A DNA stretch of 64,000 nucleotides, from NCBI RefSeq assembly GCF_003937945.1, contig NZ_RSEC01000021.1, forward strand, positions 124,001 to 188,000. The letters are read 5' to 3'. This DNA is from Amycolatopsis eburnea. GTDB lineage: Bacteria; Actinomycetota; Actinomycetes; Mycobacteriales; Pseudonocardiaceae. The notes under the pieces are model-generated. The model had not been told where the DNA came from, searched no databases, and worked only from the letters and a program-made list of their open reading frames with translations. Each line of letters opens with the position of its first letter. Position 1 is the first letter of the stretch. The position numbers and the translations under genes were made by a program. Below are positions 18,398 to 25,992 of the stretch, in pieces.

Positions 18398-19507
18398 ATG
18401 AAGATCACCGCCATCGTGCTCGACCGGCTGCGGCTCGCGCTCGATCCGCCGCTGCGGGCGGCGTGGGATCCGGAGCCGCGGCGGCACTTCGACGCCACCA
18501 TCGTGCGCGTGCACACCGACGAGGGCGTCACCGGCATCGGCTCCGGGGACACCATGGCCGGGTTCGCCGCCGTCGAGCACCTCTTCCTCGGCGCGGACCC
18601 GCTGGACATCGTCCGGCACGTCAAGGCGATCGAGACGGCCAACTTCCACGGCGGCCGCTTCTGGCCGCTGGAAGCCGCGCTCTGGGACGTCGTCGGGCAG
18701 GTCGCCGGGCTGCCCGTCGCGGCGCTGTTCGGGAACGCTGCCCGCGCGCTGCCCGCGTACGCCTCCTCCGCCGAGCTGAAGCCGCCGCCGGAGCGCGTCG
18801 AGACCGCGTTGCGGGCCCGGGAGGCCGGGTTCCGGGCGATGAAGATCCGCATCGACCGCGACCACGTCACCGAAGGGGTCGCCGCCGTCGCGGCCGTGCG
18901 GGACGCGCTCGGGCCGGACTTCGGGATCATGGTCGACCTCAACCAGTCCTGGCGGATGGCCGGGGACACGAGCGCCGCGGCCGACCTCGCGAAGACGCGG
19001 GACCTGGTGCGCCGGCTCGGTGAGCTGGACGTGCTCTGGGTCGAGGAACCGTTGCCCTACCACGACCTGGCCGGGTTCAAGACCCTCCGCGCGGAGAACC
19101 CGGGCGTCCGGATCGCGGCGGGCGAGATGCACCACTCGGTGCCGGAACTGCTGCGCTACCTGGAAGAGGACGTCCTGGACGTCTACCAGATGGACGTCGT
19201 GCTCGCGGTCGGCATGCACCGGGCCCGCACGCTCGCCGAGCTGGCGCTGCTCAAGCACCGCGCGTTCACGCCGCACAGCTGGACCAACGGCATCGGCGTG
19301 CTGGCCAACCTGCACGTCTCGGCAGGCGTCGGCGGCGGGCCGTACTTCGAGTTCCCCTGGGACCCGCCCGGGTGGACGCCGGAACGCCGCGACTTCATGC
19401 TGGCCGAGCCGGTGATGATCACCGCCGCGGGCGAGGTCGAGGTGCCGCGCCGGCCCGGGCTCGGCGTCGAACTGGACGAAGAGGCGGTGCGGCGGTGGCG
19501 GATCTGA
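18398..19507 (+). CDS. Mandelate racemase/muconate-lactonizing enzyme superfamily protein
   Basis: This 369-residue enolase-superfamily enzyme has the expected active-site set: K149-x-R151 in AMKIRID, metal ligands D180 (MVDLNQSW), E216 (WVEEPLP) and E243 (AGEM), and a late catalytic His293 in FTPHSW. Abstraction of an alpha-proton from a carboxylate, giving dehydration or racemisation of a sugar acid or cycloisomerisation, is therefore expected. The K-x-R pattern and FTPHSW resemble acid-sugar dehydratases more than classical mandelate racemase. GGGGAG precedes the ATG. Its end overlaps the alcohol dehydrogenase start by 13 bp, so the two are co-translated. Confidence 0.9.
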   Translation: MKITAIVLDRLRLALDPPLRAAWDPEPRRHFDATIVRVHTDEGVTGIGSGDTMAGFAAVEHLFLGADPLDIVRHVKAIETANFHGGRFWPLEAALWDVVGQVAGLPVAALFGNAARALPAYASSAELKPPPERVETALRAREAGFRAMKIRIDRDHVTEGVAAVAAVRDALGPDFGIMVDLNQSWRMAGDTSAAADLAKTRDLVRRLGELDVLWVEEPLPYHDLAGFKTLRAENPGVRIAAGEMHHSVPELLRYLEEDVLDVYQMDVVLAVGMHRARTLAELALLKHRAFTPHSWTNGIGVLANLHVSAGVGGGPYFEFPWDPPGWTPERRDFMLAEPVMITAAGEVEVPRRPGLGVELDEEAVRRWRI

Positions 19508-20628
19508 CCCGCGGGCGGCTGTCCGTCGAGCTGAGCGGCCGCACCGAATACGGCCCCGGCGTCGTCGCCGAACTGCCCGCCTTCGTCGAGCAGCTGGGTC
19601 ACGCGCGGGTGTTCGTCGTCACCGACCGCGGGCTGCGGGCCACCGGGATCGTCGGCCGCGTGGAGAAGATCCTGGCGGGCATCGAGTACGCCGTCCACGA
19701 AGACGTCGGGCCGAACCCGTCGACGGCCGAGCTGGACCGCGGTGCCGCCCGCCTGCGCGCGTTCGGCGACGCCGTGGTGCTCGCGCTCGGCGGCGGATCG
19801 GCGCTGGACGCGGCGAAAGGCATCTCCCTGCTCGCGGGCAACCCGCAGGCGCTGGCCGCGGACGCCGACCGGCTGTGGGACGCCGCCGATGGCCTGCCCC
19901 TGATCGCCGTCCCGACGACGGCGGGCACGGGCGCGGAGACCAACGGCTTCGGTGTCACCGAGGACGTCCGCGCCTGCCGCAAGGTCTACATCGGACACCC
20001 GTCGGTGAAGCCGCGGATCGCCGTCCTGGACCCCGAACTCACGCTGGGCCTGCCCGCCGCGGTCACCGCCGCATCGGGCCTGGACGCCCTGGTCCACGGC
20101 ATCGAGTCGCTGTCCTCACGCGGTTCGAGCCCGATCTCGGCCGCGTACGCCACGCAGGCCGTCAGCCTGGTCGGGCGCTGGCTGCCGGTGGCCTTCCGGG
20201 ACGGGAGCGACCTCGAGGCGCGCTCACAGCTGATGCTGGGCGCCCACCTGGCGGGGCACGCCCTGACGTTGTCGGGACTCGGGCTGGTCCACGGCATCGG
20301 GCACGCGCTGACCGCGCACACCGGGACGCCGCACGGCGTCGCGCTGGCGGCGGTGCTGGAGGAGGTGATGGAGTTCAGCGCCGAGGCGGCCGCCGCGGCT
20401 CACGAGAGCACGGCGTGGGCGCTGCGGGTGCCGCCCGGCTCGGCGATCGGCGCGGTGCGGGAGATTTCCGGGGCGCTCGGGATCAAACGGCCGTTGCGGG
20501 AGCTGGGGGTGGAACGGGACCGGATCCCGGTCATCGCGGCGGACGCGGTCGCCGACGCTGTGACGAAGAACGCGCCGCGCCTGGCACGGGAAGCCGACGT
20601 CGTCTCGCTGCTCCGGTCGGTTTACTGA
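19495..20628 (+). CDS. Iron-containing (group III) alcohol dehydrogenase family protein
   Basis: This 377-residue protein has an N-terminal Rossmann-like half with LGGGSALDAAKGI (the GGGSxxDxAK motif) and VPTTAGTGAETNGFGV. The helical metal-binding half carries HGIESLSSR and LGLVHGIGHALTAHTGTPHG, supplying the Asp/His metal ligands. Relatives reduce or oxidise short-chain alcohols, lactaldehyde or maleylacetate with NAD. Sitting in one operon with an enolase-superfamily enzyme under a divergent IclR regulator, it probably acts on the product of that enzyme in a carbohydrate-acid or aromatic catabolic pathway. GTG 19495 is chosen because it gives the natural N-terminus MADLTRGRLSVEL. Confidence 0.88.
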   Translation: MADLTRGRLSVELSGRTEYGPGVVAELPAFVEQLGHARVFVVTDRGLRATGIVGRVEKILAGIEYAVHEDVGPNPSTAELDRGAARLRAFGDAVVLALGGGSALDAAKGISLLAGNPQALAADADRLWDAADGLPLIAVPTTAGTGAETNGFGVTEDVRACRKVYIGHPSVKPRIAVLDPELTLGLPAAVTAASGLDALVHGIESLSSRGSSPISAAYATQAVSLVGRWLPVAFRDGSDLEARSQLMLGAHLAGHALTLSGLGLVHGIGHALTAHTGTPHGVALAAVLEEVMEFSAEAAAAAHESTAWALRVPPGSAIGAVREISGALGIKRPLRELGVERDRIPVIAADAVADAVTKNAPRLAREADVVSLLRSVY

Positions 20629-20789
20629 CGGGCCGGCTAGCCAAAAGAATGCCGGCGGGGAATTCGGGCGGTGCCGGAAGTGACGAGCCGGTCGCTGCCC
20701 GTACCCGGGGGAAATGGCCTCCGTCGGCGGCGAGGGTGTTCAGTCCTTGCCGCCAACGGGCCGGGTCCCCAGTGATACCGGCCACCGCC

Positions 20790-21203
20790 TCACTTCTTCG
20801 CGGCGGCGACCTTCTTGCGCGGGGCACGCTTGCGCGGGGCGGCCGCGGGCGTTTCCGCTTCCTCGGCCTGGGCCTGCTCGTAAGCCGCGATCACCTCGGA
20901 GGAAAGGCGGCCGCGCTCGGACACCTCGTAGCCGTTCGCGTTGGCCCAGGCGCGGATCTGCTGGTTGCGCTCGCGGTCGGTCGTGCTGGTCGTGGTCGAC
21001 TGGCCGGTGGCCACGCGGACCTTGCGGCCCCCGATGCGGCGGCCCGCGGAAACGTAGCGGGCCAGTTCGTCGCGCAGGGCGGTGGCGTTGTCGTCCGACA
21101 GGTCGATTTCGTAGGTGACGCCGTCGAGGCCGAACTGAACGGTCTGGGCGGCTTTGCTGCCGTCGATGTCGTCCAGGATCTCGACGAGGACTTTCTGGGC
21201 CAC
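20790..21203 (-). CDS. lsr2: Lsr2 nucleoid-associated protein (xenogeneic silencer)
   Basis: This 137-residue protein starts at GTG 21203 (GAGGAG 8 nt upstream) and reads MAQKVLVEILDDIDGSKAAQTVQFGLDG, the standard Lsr2 dimerisation domain. The C-terminal AT-hook-like DNA-binding module follows (IRAWANANGYEVSERGRLS), with the RGR-type minor-groove insert represented by ERGRLS. It is about 25 residues longer than mycobacterial Lsr2 and ends in a basic KRAPRKKVAAAKK tail resembling the HU tails nearby. Lsr2 bridges AT-rich, often foreign DNA and silences it. Its position beside lower-GC genes (15.9-17.2 kb) is notable but not evidence of specific control. Confidence 0.95.
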   Translation of the reverse strand: MAQKVLVEILDDIDGSKAAQTVQFGLDGVTYEIDLSDDNATALRDELARYVSAGRRIGGRKVRVATGQSTTTSTTDRERNQQIRAWANANGYEVSERGRLSSEVIAAYEQAQAEEAETPAAAPRKRAPRKKVAAAKK

Positions 21204-21343
21204 GGGAATGCTCCTCAGCTGGATGTGCGCTCGGCGAACGTGACGTGTGACAAGTTGCACAATGGTCGTCGTTCTTCGGTGGAGTGTATCCAGTCGGGGA
21301 TCGCTACGGCAATTTCCCGGCCACTTACCCGACGTCCGGCGGG

Positions 21344-21511
21344 TTAATCGGCTCGCATTCCCGGATCGAAGCCCGCTTCGCCCGGCGCCTCGCCGTCGTC
21401 CGCGTCGGCCAGGTCGGCCTCTTCGGCGGCCTCCTTGGCCTCCTTGATGGACTGACGGCTGCGGGCGAGGTCCGCTTCGGGGTCCTGGGGCCGGTTCTCG
21501 TTCTCCGTCAT
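21344..21511 (-). CDS. Small acidic protein of 55 residues, unknown function
   Basis: ATG 21511 is preceded by AAAGGAG at 5-nt spacing. The frame runs 55 codons to TAA (21344-21346) with the strong GC third-position bias of real genes. The product is acidic, Glu/Ala/Asp-rich and helical in its middle (LARSRQSIKEAKEAAEEADL), with no Cys, no signal peptide and no hydrophobic stretch. I do not recognise a family. It lies between lsr2 and hup copy 2 in the same direction, 140 bp upstream of lsr2, so it may share regulation with the nucleoid-protein genes. Confidence 0.65.
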   Translation of the reverse strand: MTENENRPQDPEADLARSRQSIKEAKEAAEEADLADADDGEAPGEAGFDPGMRAD

Positions 21512-21622
21512 CGCGACTCCTTTGCCGGGGCTGGTTCCCGGCGGCTACCCCGCAACCGGGAACCGCAACCACCGGCGTTTCACCCCAACGGGTGGGCCGG
21601 TGGGCGAGCCTCGGTAGCGGCA

Positions 21623-21713
21623 AGGTGGGCTGAAGGGGACTTTCCTGCGATGTGATGAGAGGAAAGTCCCCTTGAGCGCGTGGGATGAGAGCAACGTCCC
21701 CTTCAGCCCACCT
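21623..21713. repeat. Composite intergenic palindrome (family C)
   Basis: Outer arms 21623-21640 and 21696-21713 are perfect 18-nt inverted repeats (core GCTGAAGGGGAC / GTCCCCTTCAGC). A second, inner inverted pair, AAGGGGACTTTCCT (21633-21646) and AGGAAAGTCCCCTT (21660-21673), is nested within the left part. This gives two mutually exclusive hairpins. It lies in the gap between hup copy 2 and the small acidic protein gene. Confidence 0.85.
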
Positions 21714-21781
21714 CGGCCGACGCGACTTTGCCGAGCCCCCAACGGGGTGGGCCGGGACCGGTTTCGGGGCGCCGGGAACGC

Positions 21782-21820
21782 GGAAGGGCCCCGCACCTGA
21801 CCTCGGTGCGGGGCCCTTCC
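21782..21820 (-). terminator. Terminator hairpin of hup copy 2
   Basis: A perfect 16-bp stem, GGAAGGGCCCCGCACC (21782-21797) with GGTGCGGGGCCCTTCC (21805-21820), has a 7-nt loop and lies 17 bp past the HU stop codon. The stem core is the same as that of the terminator after hup copy 1, supporting duplication of gene plus flanks. No long U-run follows on the minus strand. Confidence 0.75.
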
Positions 21821-21836
21821 GGCGGTAAAGCCGGTG

Positions 21837-22493
21837 TTACTTCTTCTTGGCGGCCGACGTGCGCTTGGCCGGGGCCTTGGCGGCGGCGGGCTTCTTCGCC
21901 GCGGCGGTCTTCGTGGCGGCCGGCTTGGCGGCGGCCTTGGCGCGGGTGGTGGTCGCCTTCGCCGTGGTGGCCTTGGCCGCGGTGGTCTTCGCCGCGGTCT
22001 TCGGGGCCGCCTTGGTGGCGGTGGCCTTGGCGGCCGGCTTCGCCGCGGTGGCGCGGGTCCGCGTGGTGGTCGAGCGCGTGGTGGCCGGCTTGGCGGCGGC
22101 CGCCCGCGTGGTGCGGGTCGTGGTGGCCTTGGCCGGGGCCGCGGCGGCCTTGGTGGCGGTCGCGCGGGTCGCCGTGGCGGTGGCGCGCTTGACCGGGGTG
22201 GCCTTCGGCAGCTTCTTGGTGCCGGAGATGACGTCCTTGAAGGTGGTGCCGGCGCGGAAGGCGGGCACGTTGGTCTTCTTGACGCGCACGGCCTCACCGG
22301 TGCGCGGGTTGCGCGCGGTCCGAGCGGCGCGGGCGCGCTTCTCGAACACCCCGAAGCCGGTGATGTTGACCTTCTCGCCCTTGTTGACCGTCCGGATGAT
22401 GATGTCCACCAGACCGTCGACGGCCTGCGAAGCCACCTTCTTGTCGCCCAGGCGCTCCGACAGCGCCTCGATCAGCTGGGCCTTGTTCGTCAT
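21837..22493 (-). CDS. hup: HU-family nucleoid protein with long Lys/Ala/Thr-rich tail (copy 2)
   Basis: This 218-residue near-copy of the HU protein at 6016-6675 is encoded on the opposite strand. Residues 1-91 are the HU domain ([28 protein letters not shown]), followed by a K/A/T/R tail made of repeated KATTTR/KAAA-type units. The ribosome site and about 25 nt of leader around the start codon are the same as in copy 1. The two copies form a long inverted repeat flanking about 15 kb. Redundant HU paralogues may differ in expression time or tail modification. Confidence 0.95.
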   Translation of the reverse strand: MTNKAQLIEALSERLGDKKVASQAVDGLVDIIIRTVNKGEKVNITGFGVFEKRARAARTARNPRTGEAVRVKKTNVPAFRAGTTFKDVISGTKKLPKATPVKRATATATRATATKAAAAPAKATTTRTTRAAAAKPATTRSTTTRTRATAAKPAAKATATKAAPKTAAKTTAAKATTAKATTTRAKAAAKPAATKTAAAKKPAAAKAPAKRTSAAKKK

Positions 22494-22585
22494 TCCAGTC
22501 CTCCATAGTGGAACTACTAGTCACGGCCCATCTCGGCCGACACTGCACACGGTATTACCAATACCGCACAAAATCCAACCGGGGG
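22494..22585 (-). promoter_or_regulatory. hup promoter/leader, copy 2
   Basis: On the minus strand the order is TTGGAT, 15 nt, TAATAC (within TTGGTAATACCGTGTG), then GTCGGCCG and GGGCCGTG, then GGAGGACTGG before the ATG. These elements occur in the same order upstream of the HU genes at 6016 and 37847. Confidence 0.5.
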
Positions 22586-23052
22586 GTGAAATATTTCCTT
22601 GTACGGGGGCGGGTTCCGCCTCTCGGGCGGCTTCCGCCGGAACCAGGCCGAACGACGCATCGGACATCGACCACCGCTCTGAGCAGGGAAAACAGGGGTC
22701 CGCCGCCGTCCACTGTGGTCGTCCATATAGGACCCGAGGGCCTTTTGGAGAACTTTCGCCGCGACACGCCGGGAGTGGCGGGCCCCCGCCGTGTGGCGGG
22801 GGCCACGCGGGTCCCGGATCCCGCGCAGCGGCCCGGGTTCGGCGTCTCCGGAGCCCCGCGGTGACCGCGTCGCCGGCCGCGGGAAAGGGTTCTGCGGCGG
22901 CAAAAGGATCTTCCCCGAAGGGTGAACTCACTCGTTCGGCGCAGTCCGGCCCGGGCGTGACATCGCGGGTCAGCGCCGTGTTGGCCGCGGGACTGTCGGT
23001 GCCGCGGGCTAGTCTGCCGCGGGAGGAACACCCCGCGCGGACAGGGAGAACC
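22586..23052. other. 467-bp intergenic region upstream of the HerA-like operon
   Basis: No gene is supportable here. The notable element is a perfect 10-bp hairpin with a GTGT loop (GGCCCCCGCC at 22781-22790, GGCGGGGGCC at 22795-22804) without a T-run. It could be an RNA structure in a long 5' leader. A TAGTCT hexamer at about 23013-23018, 35 bp before the GTG start, fits the actinobacterial -10 pattern TAnnnT. Confidence 0.5.
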
Positions 23053-24795
23053 GTGGACCAGGAGACGCTCACCACCGTGGTCGGACGGGTGGCAGGCACC
23101 GAAGACTCGACGCCGCTGCAGTTCTGCGTGGCCATCGACCCGGAAGCCTATCTGCAGCTCGACGACGTCGTCGTGACCCGGCGGGACCTGCCGGGGCTCG
23201 GGAAAGTCACCTCCTACGGCGTGGTCACGCAGGTGAGCGCGCGGCACGAGGGCGCCAGCTTCGGCAGCGACGTCTTCCTGATCTCCGACGGCGTCCTGCC
23301 CGCGCAGGTGCAGGAGATCGCCGAGATCGCCACCACCCGCGTCGAACCCGAGTGCTACGTGCCGCCCAAGCCGGGGTCGGTCGTCGAGCGCGCCAAGGGG
23401 GAAGATCGCGCGCAGGCGCTGTACTTCGACAACATGACCCGCCAGGTGGCGGTCGGCCTGGGCCGGGACGGCGAACCCGTCTACCTCAACATGGACTTCC
23501 TCGACGGCACGCGGGGCGCGCACGTCAGCATCAGCGGGGTCTCCGGCGTGGCCACCAAGACCTCGTTCGCGTTGTTCCTGCTGCACTCGATCTTCCGCGG
23601 CGGCGCCCTGCCCAACGCCCACAACGCCAAGGCCCTCGTCTTCTCCGTCAAGGGCGAGGACCTGCTGTTCCTCGACACCCCCAACGTCCACCTCGACGAG
23701 AACCTCAAGGCCGAGTACGCCAAGCTCGGCCTGCCCGCGGAGCCCTTCGCCTCCGTCGGGTTCTACGCGCCGCCGACGCCGTCGGACACCACCGGGAAGC
23801 CTTACGTCACCGGGCGCACGTCCGGCGTCGGCGCGTTCTGGTGGACCATCGCGGAGTTCTGCGCGAAGGACCTGCTGCCCTACGTCTTCGCCGACGCCGA
23901 GGACGAGCGCAACCAGTACACGATGGTCATCCACCAGGTCGCGAACCGGTTGCGGCTGGACAGCACCCCGGCGGGCAAGGACGGCGCCGCGAACGTCGAC
24001 GGCGTGCTGTGCCGCACCTACGCCGAACTCGTCGACGTCATCTGCGACCGGGTCACCGACGAGGAAACCCGCGCGAGCTGGGCGGGCGCGGTCACCGGCG
24101 CGGGCACGGTCAACGCGTTCATCCGCCGCCTGCGCTCCAGCCAGCGCGCGTTGTCCGGCCTCATCCGCGGCGACCTCGCCGACCACCCCGCGCGCTCGCT
24201 GTCCACGGAGAACCAGCAGGTGACCGTGGTGGACATCCACAACCTCGTCGAGCGCGCGCAGCGGTTCGTCGTCGGCGTGACGCTGGCGGCGGAGACCGCG
24301 CGCAAGGAAGCCGCCGGGCCGGGCGGGCTGCTGTTCACCATGCTGGACGAGCTCAACAAGTACGCGCCCCGGGAAGGCAGCAGCCCCATCAAGGAGGTGC
24401 TGCTGGACATCGCCGAGCGCGGCCGGTCCCTCGGCGTCATCCTGATCGGCGCGCAGCAGACCGCCAGCGAGGTCGAGCGCCGGATCGTCAGCAACAGCTC
24501 GGTGCGCATCGTCGGGCGCCTCGACGCCGCCGAGGCGTCGCGGCCGGAGTACGGCTTCCTGCCGCAGAGCCAGCGGGTCCGCGCGACGCTCGCCACGCCC
24601 GGCACGATGTTCGTGAGCCAGCCGGAGATCCCGGTGCCGATCGCCGTCGGCTTCCCGTTCCCGGCCTGGGCCACGCGGCTTTCCGAGGCCGGCCAGGTGC
24701 CGGCGAAGACGGCGACGGCGAAGAAGGCCGACCCCTTCGCCGGCCTGCCGTCGGGGAGCGCCGACCCGTTCGGTGACGACCCGCCTCCCTTCTGA
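23053..24795 (+). CDS. HerA-like hexameric DNA translocase ATPase
   Basis: This 580-residue protein has an N-terminal beta-barrel HAS-like region (about 1-110) and a RecA/FtsK-HerA type ATPase core. Walker A is the variant GVSGVATKTS (162-171), keeping the Lys-Thr pair. Walker B is FTMLDELNKYAP (about 430), followed by LGVILIGAQQTASEVERRIVSNSSVRIVG, the conserved Q/arginine-finger block of HerA/TraG ATPases. HerA translocates double-stranded DNA and partners NurA nuclease in end resection. It opens a four-gene run with sbcD, sbcC and a NurA-like gene. The C-terminus ends in an acidic, Pro-rich tail. The start is GTG 23053 with GGGAG upstream. Confidence 0.8.
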   Translation: MDQETLTTVVGRVAGTEDSTPLQFCVAIDPEAYLQLDDVVVTRRDLPGLGKVTSYGVVTQVSARHEGASFGSDVFLISDGVLPAQVQEIAEIATTRVEPECYVPPKPGSVVERAKGEDRAQALYFDNMTRQVAVGLGRDGEPVYLNMDFLDGTRGAHVSISGVSGVATKTSFALFLLHSIFRGGALPNAHNAKALVFSVKGEDLLFLDTPNVHLDENLKAEYAKLGLPAEPFASVGFYAPPTPSDTTGKPYVTGRTSGVGAFWWTIAEFCAKDLLPYVFADAEDERNQYTMVIHQVANRLRLDSTPAGKDGAANVDGVLCRTYAELVDVICDRVTDEETRASWAGAVTGAGTVNAFIRRLRSSQRALSGLIRGDLADHPARSLSTENQQVTVVDIHNLVERAQRFVVGVTLAAETARKEAAGPGGLLFTMLDELNKYAPREGSSPIKEVLLDIAERGRSLGVILIGAQQTASEVERRIVSNSSVRIVGRLDAAEASRPEYGFLPQSQRVRATLATPGTMFVSQPEIPVPIAVGFPFPAWATRLSEAGQVPAKTATAKKADPFAGLPSGSADPFGDDPPPF

Positions 24796-24830
24796 GCCCA
24801 CCGCCCGCTACCCGAACGGAAGGACGAAGT

Positions 24831-25991
24831 GTGAAGTTCCTGCACACCTCCGACTGGCACGTCGGCAAGACGCTCAAGGGCCGCAACCGGCTCGACGAGC
24901 AGCGCGCGGTGCTCGGCGAAATCGTCCGGATCGCGCGGAAGGAGGAGTTCGACGCCGTCCTCGTCGCGGGCGACCTGTACGAGACGTCGGCGCCCTCGGC
25001 CGCCGCGCAGGAGCTGGTGGTGCAGGCGCTGATGGCGCTGCGCGACACCGGCGCCGAGGTGCTGGCCATCGCCGGGAACCACGACCACGCCGCGACGTTC
25101 GAGGCCTACCGGCCGCTGCTGCGCAAAGCGGGCATCCACCTCACCGGGAACCCGCGCCCGGCCGCCGACGGCGGGGTCGTGTCGTTCGACGCGCGTTCGA
25201 CGGGCGAACGCGTCAACGTCGCCGTGCTGCCGTTCCTTTCCCAGCGCTACGCGGTCCGCGCCGCCGAGCTCATCACCGGGACGCCGGCGGACAACGTCGG
25301 CGAGTACGACCAGCGCGTGCGCGACATCCTGGAGCACCTCAAGGAAGGCTTCACGCCCGGCGCGGTGAACCTCGTCATGGCGCACCTGACGGTGACCGGC
25401 GGCGCCATGGGCGGCGGCGAGCGCGCGGCCCAGTCCATCTTCGAGTACCACGTGCCGGCCACGGCGTTCGGCGCCGATCCGCACTACGTCGCCCTCGGCC
25501 ACCTGCACCGCCGCCAGTCGCTGCCCGCCGCGTGCCCGGTGCACTACAGCGGTTCGCCGTTCGCGGTCGACTTCGGCGAGCAGGACAACAAGAGCGTCGT
25601 GCTGTCGGTCGAGGTTTCGCCGGCGACACCGGCGAAGATCACCGACATCCCGCTGACCTCGGGGCGGCGGCTGCGGACCGTCCACGGCACGGTGGCCGAG
25701 CTGATCGGCCGCGCCGAGGAGTTCGGCGAGGACTACCTGCGCGTCTACGTCCGCGAAGCGACCAGGGCCGGGCTGCGCGAGGAGATCCAGGAAGCCCTGC
25801 CCCACGCCCTGGAAATCCGCATCGACCCGGAGTTCGCCGCGCCGGTGACGACCTCGGGCGGCGACCGCGCGATCGCGGACCGCTCACCGGGGGAGCTGTT
25901 CGCGTCCTACTGCGAAGAGCGCACCGTCGAGGACAAGCGCGTCCAGGCGCTGTTCGCGCGGCTGCACGACGAAGAGACGAGCGGGGTGTGA
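24831..25991 (+). CDS. sbcD: Exonuclease SbcD/Mre11 subunit
   Basis: This 386-residue Mre11-type metallophosphoesterase carries all five phosphoesterase motifs in order: HTSDWHVGKT (4-13), AGDLYE (about 47), GNHDHAATF (about 83), MAHLTV (about 183) and ALGHLHR (about 220). These bind the two Mn ions used for double-strand-break end nicking and 3'-5' exonuclease activity. The C-terminal part (about 270-386) should form the capping domain that contacts SbcC coiled coils. The start GTG 24831 has GGAAGGAC upstream. One base separates it from sbcC. Confidence 0.95.
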   Translation: MKFLHTSDWHVGKTLKGRNRLDEQRAVLGEIVRIARKEEFDAVLVAGDLYETSAPSAAAQELVVQALMALRDTGAEVLAIAGNHDHAATFEAYRPLLRKAGIHLTGNPRPAADGGVVSFDARSTGERVNVAVLPFLSQRYAVRAAELITGTPADNVGEYDQRVRDILEHLKEGFTPGAVNLVMAHLTVTGGAMGGGERAAQSIFEYHVPATAFGADPHYVALGHLHRRQSLPAACPVHYSGSPFAVDFGEQDNKSVVLSVEVSPATPAKITDIPLTSGRRLRTVHGTVAELIGRAEEFGEDYLRVYVREATRAGLREEIQEALPHALEIRIDPEFAAPVTTSGGDRAIADRSPGELFASYCEERTVEDKRVQALFARLHDEETSGV

Positions 25992-25992
25992 A

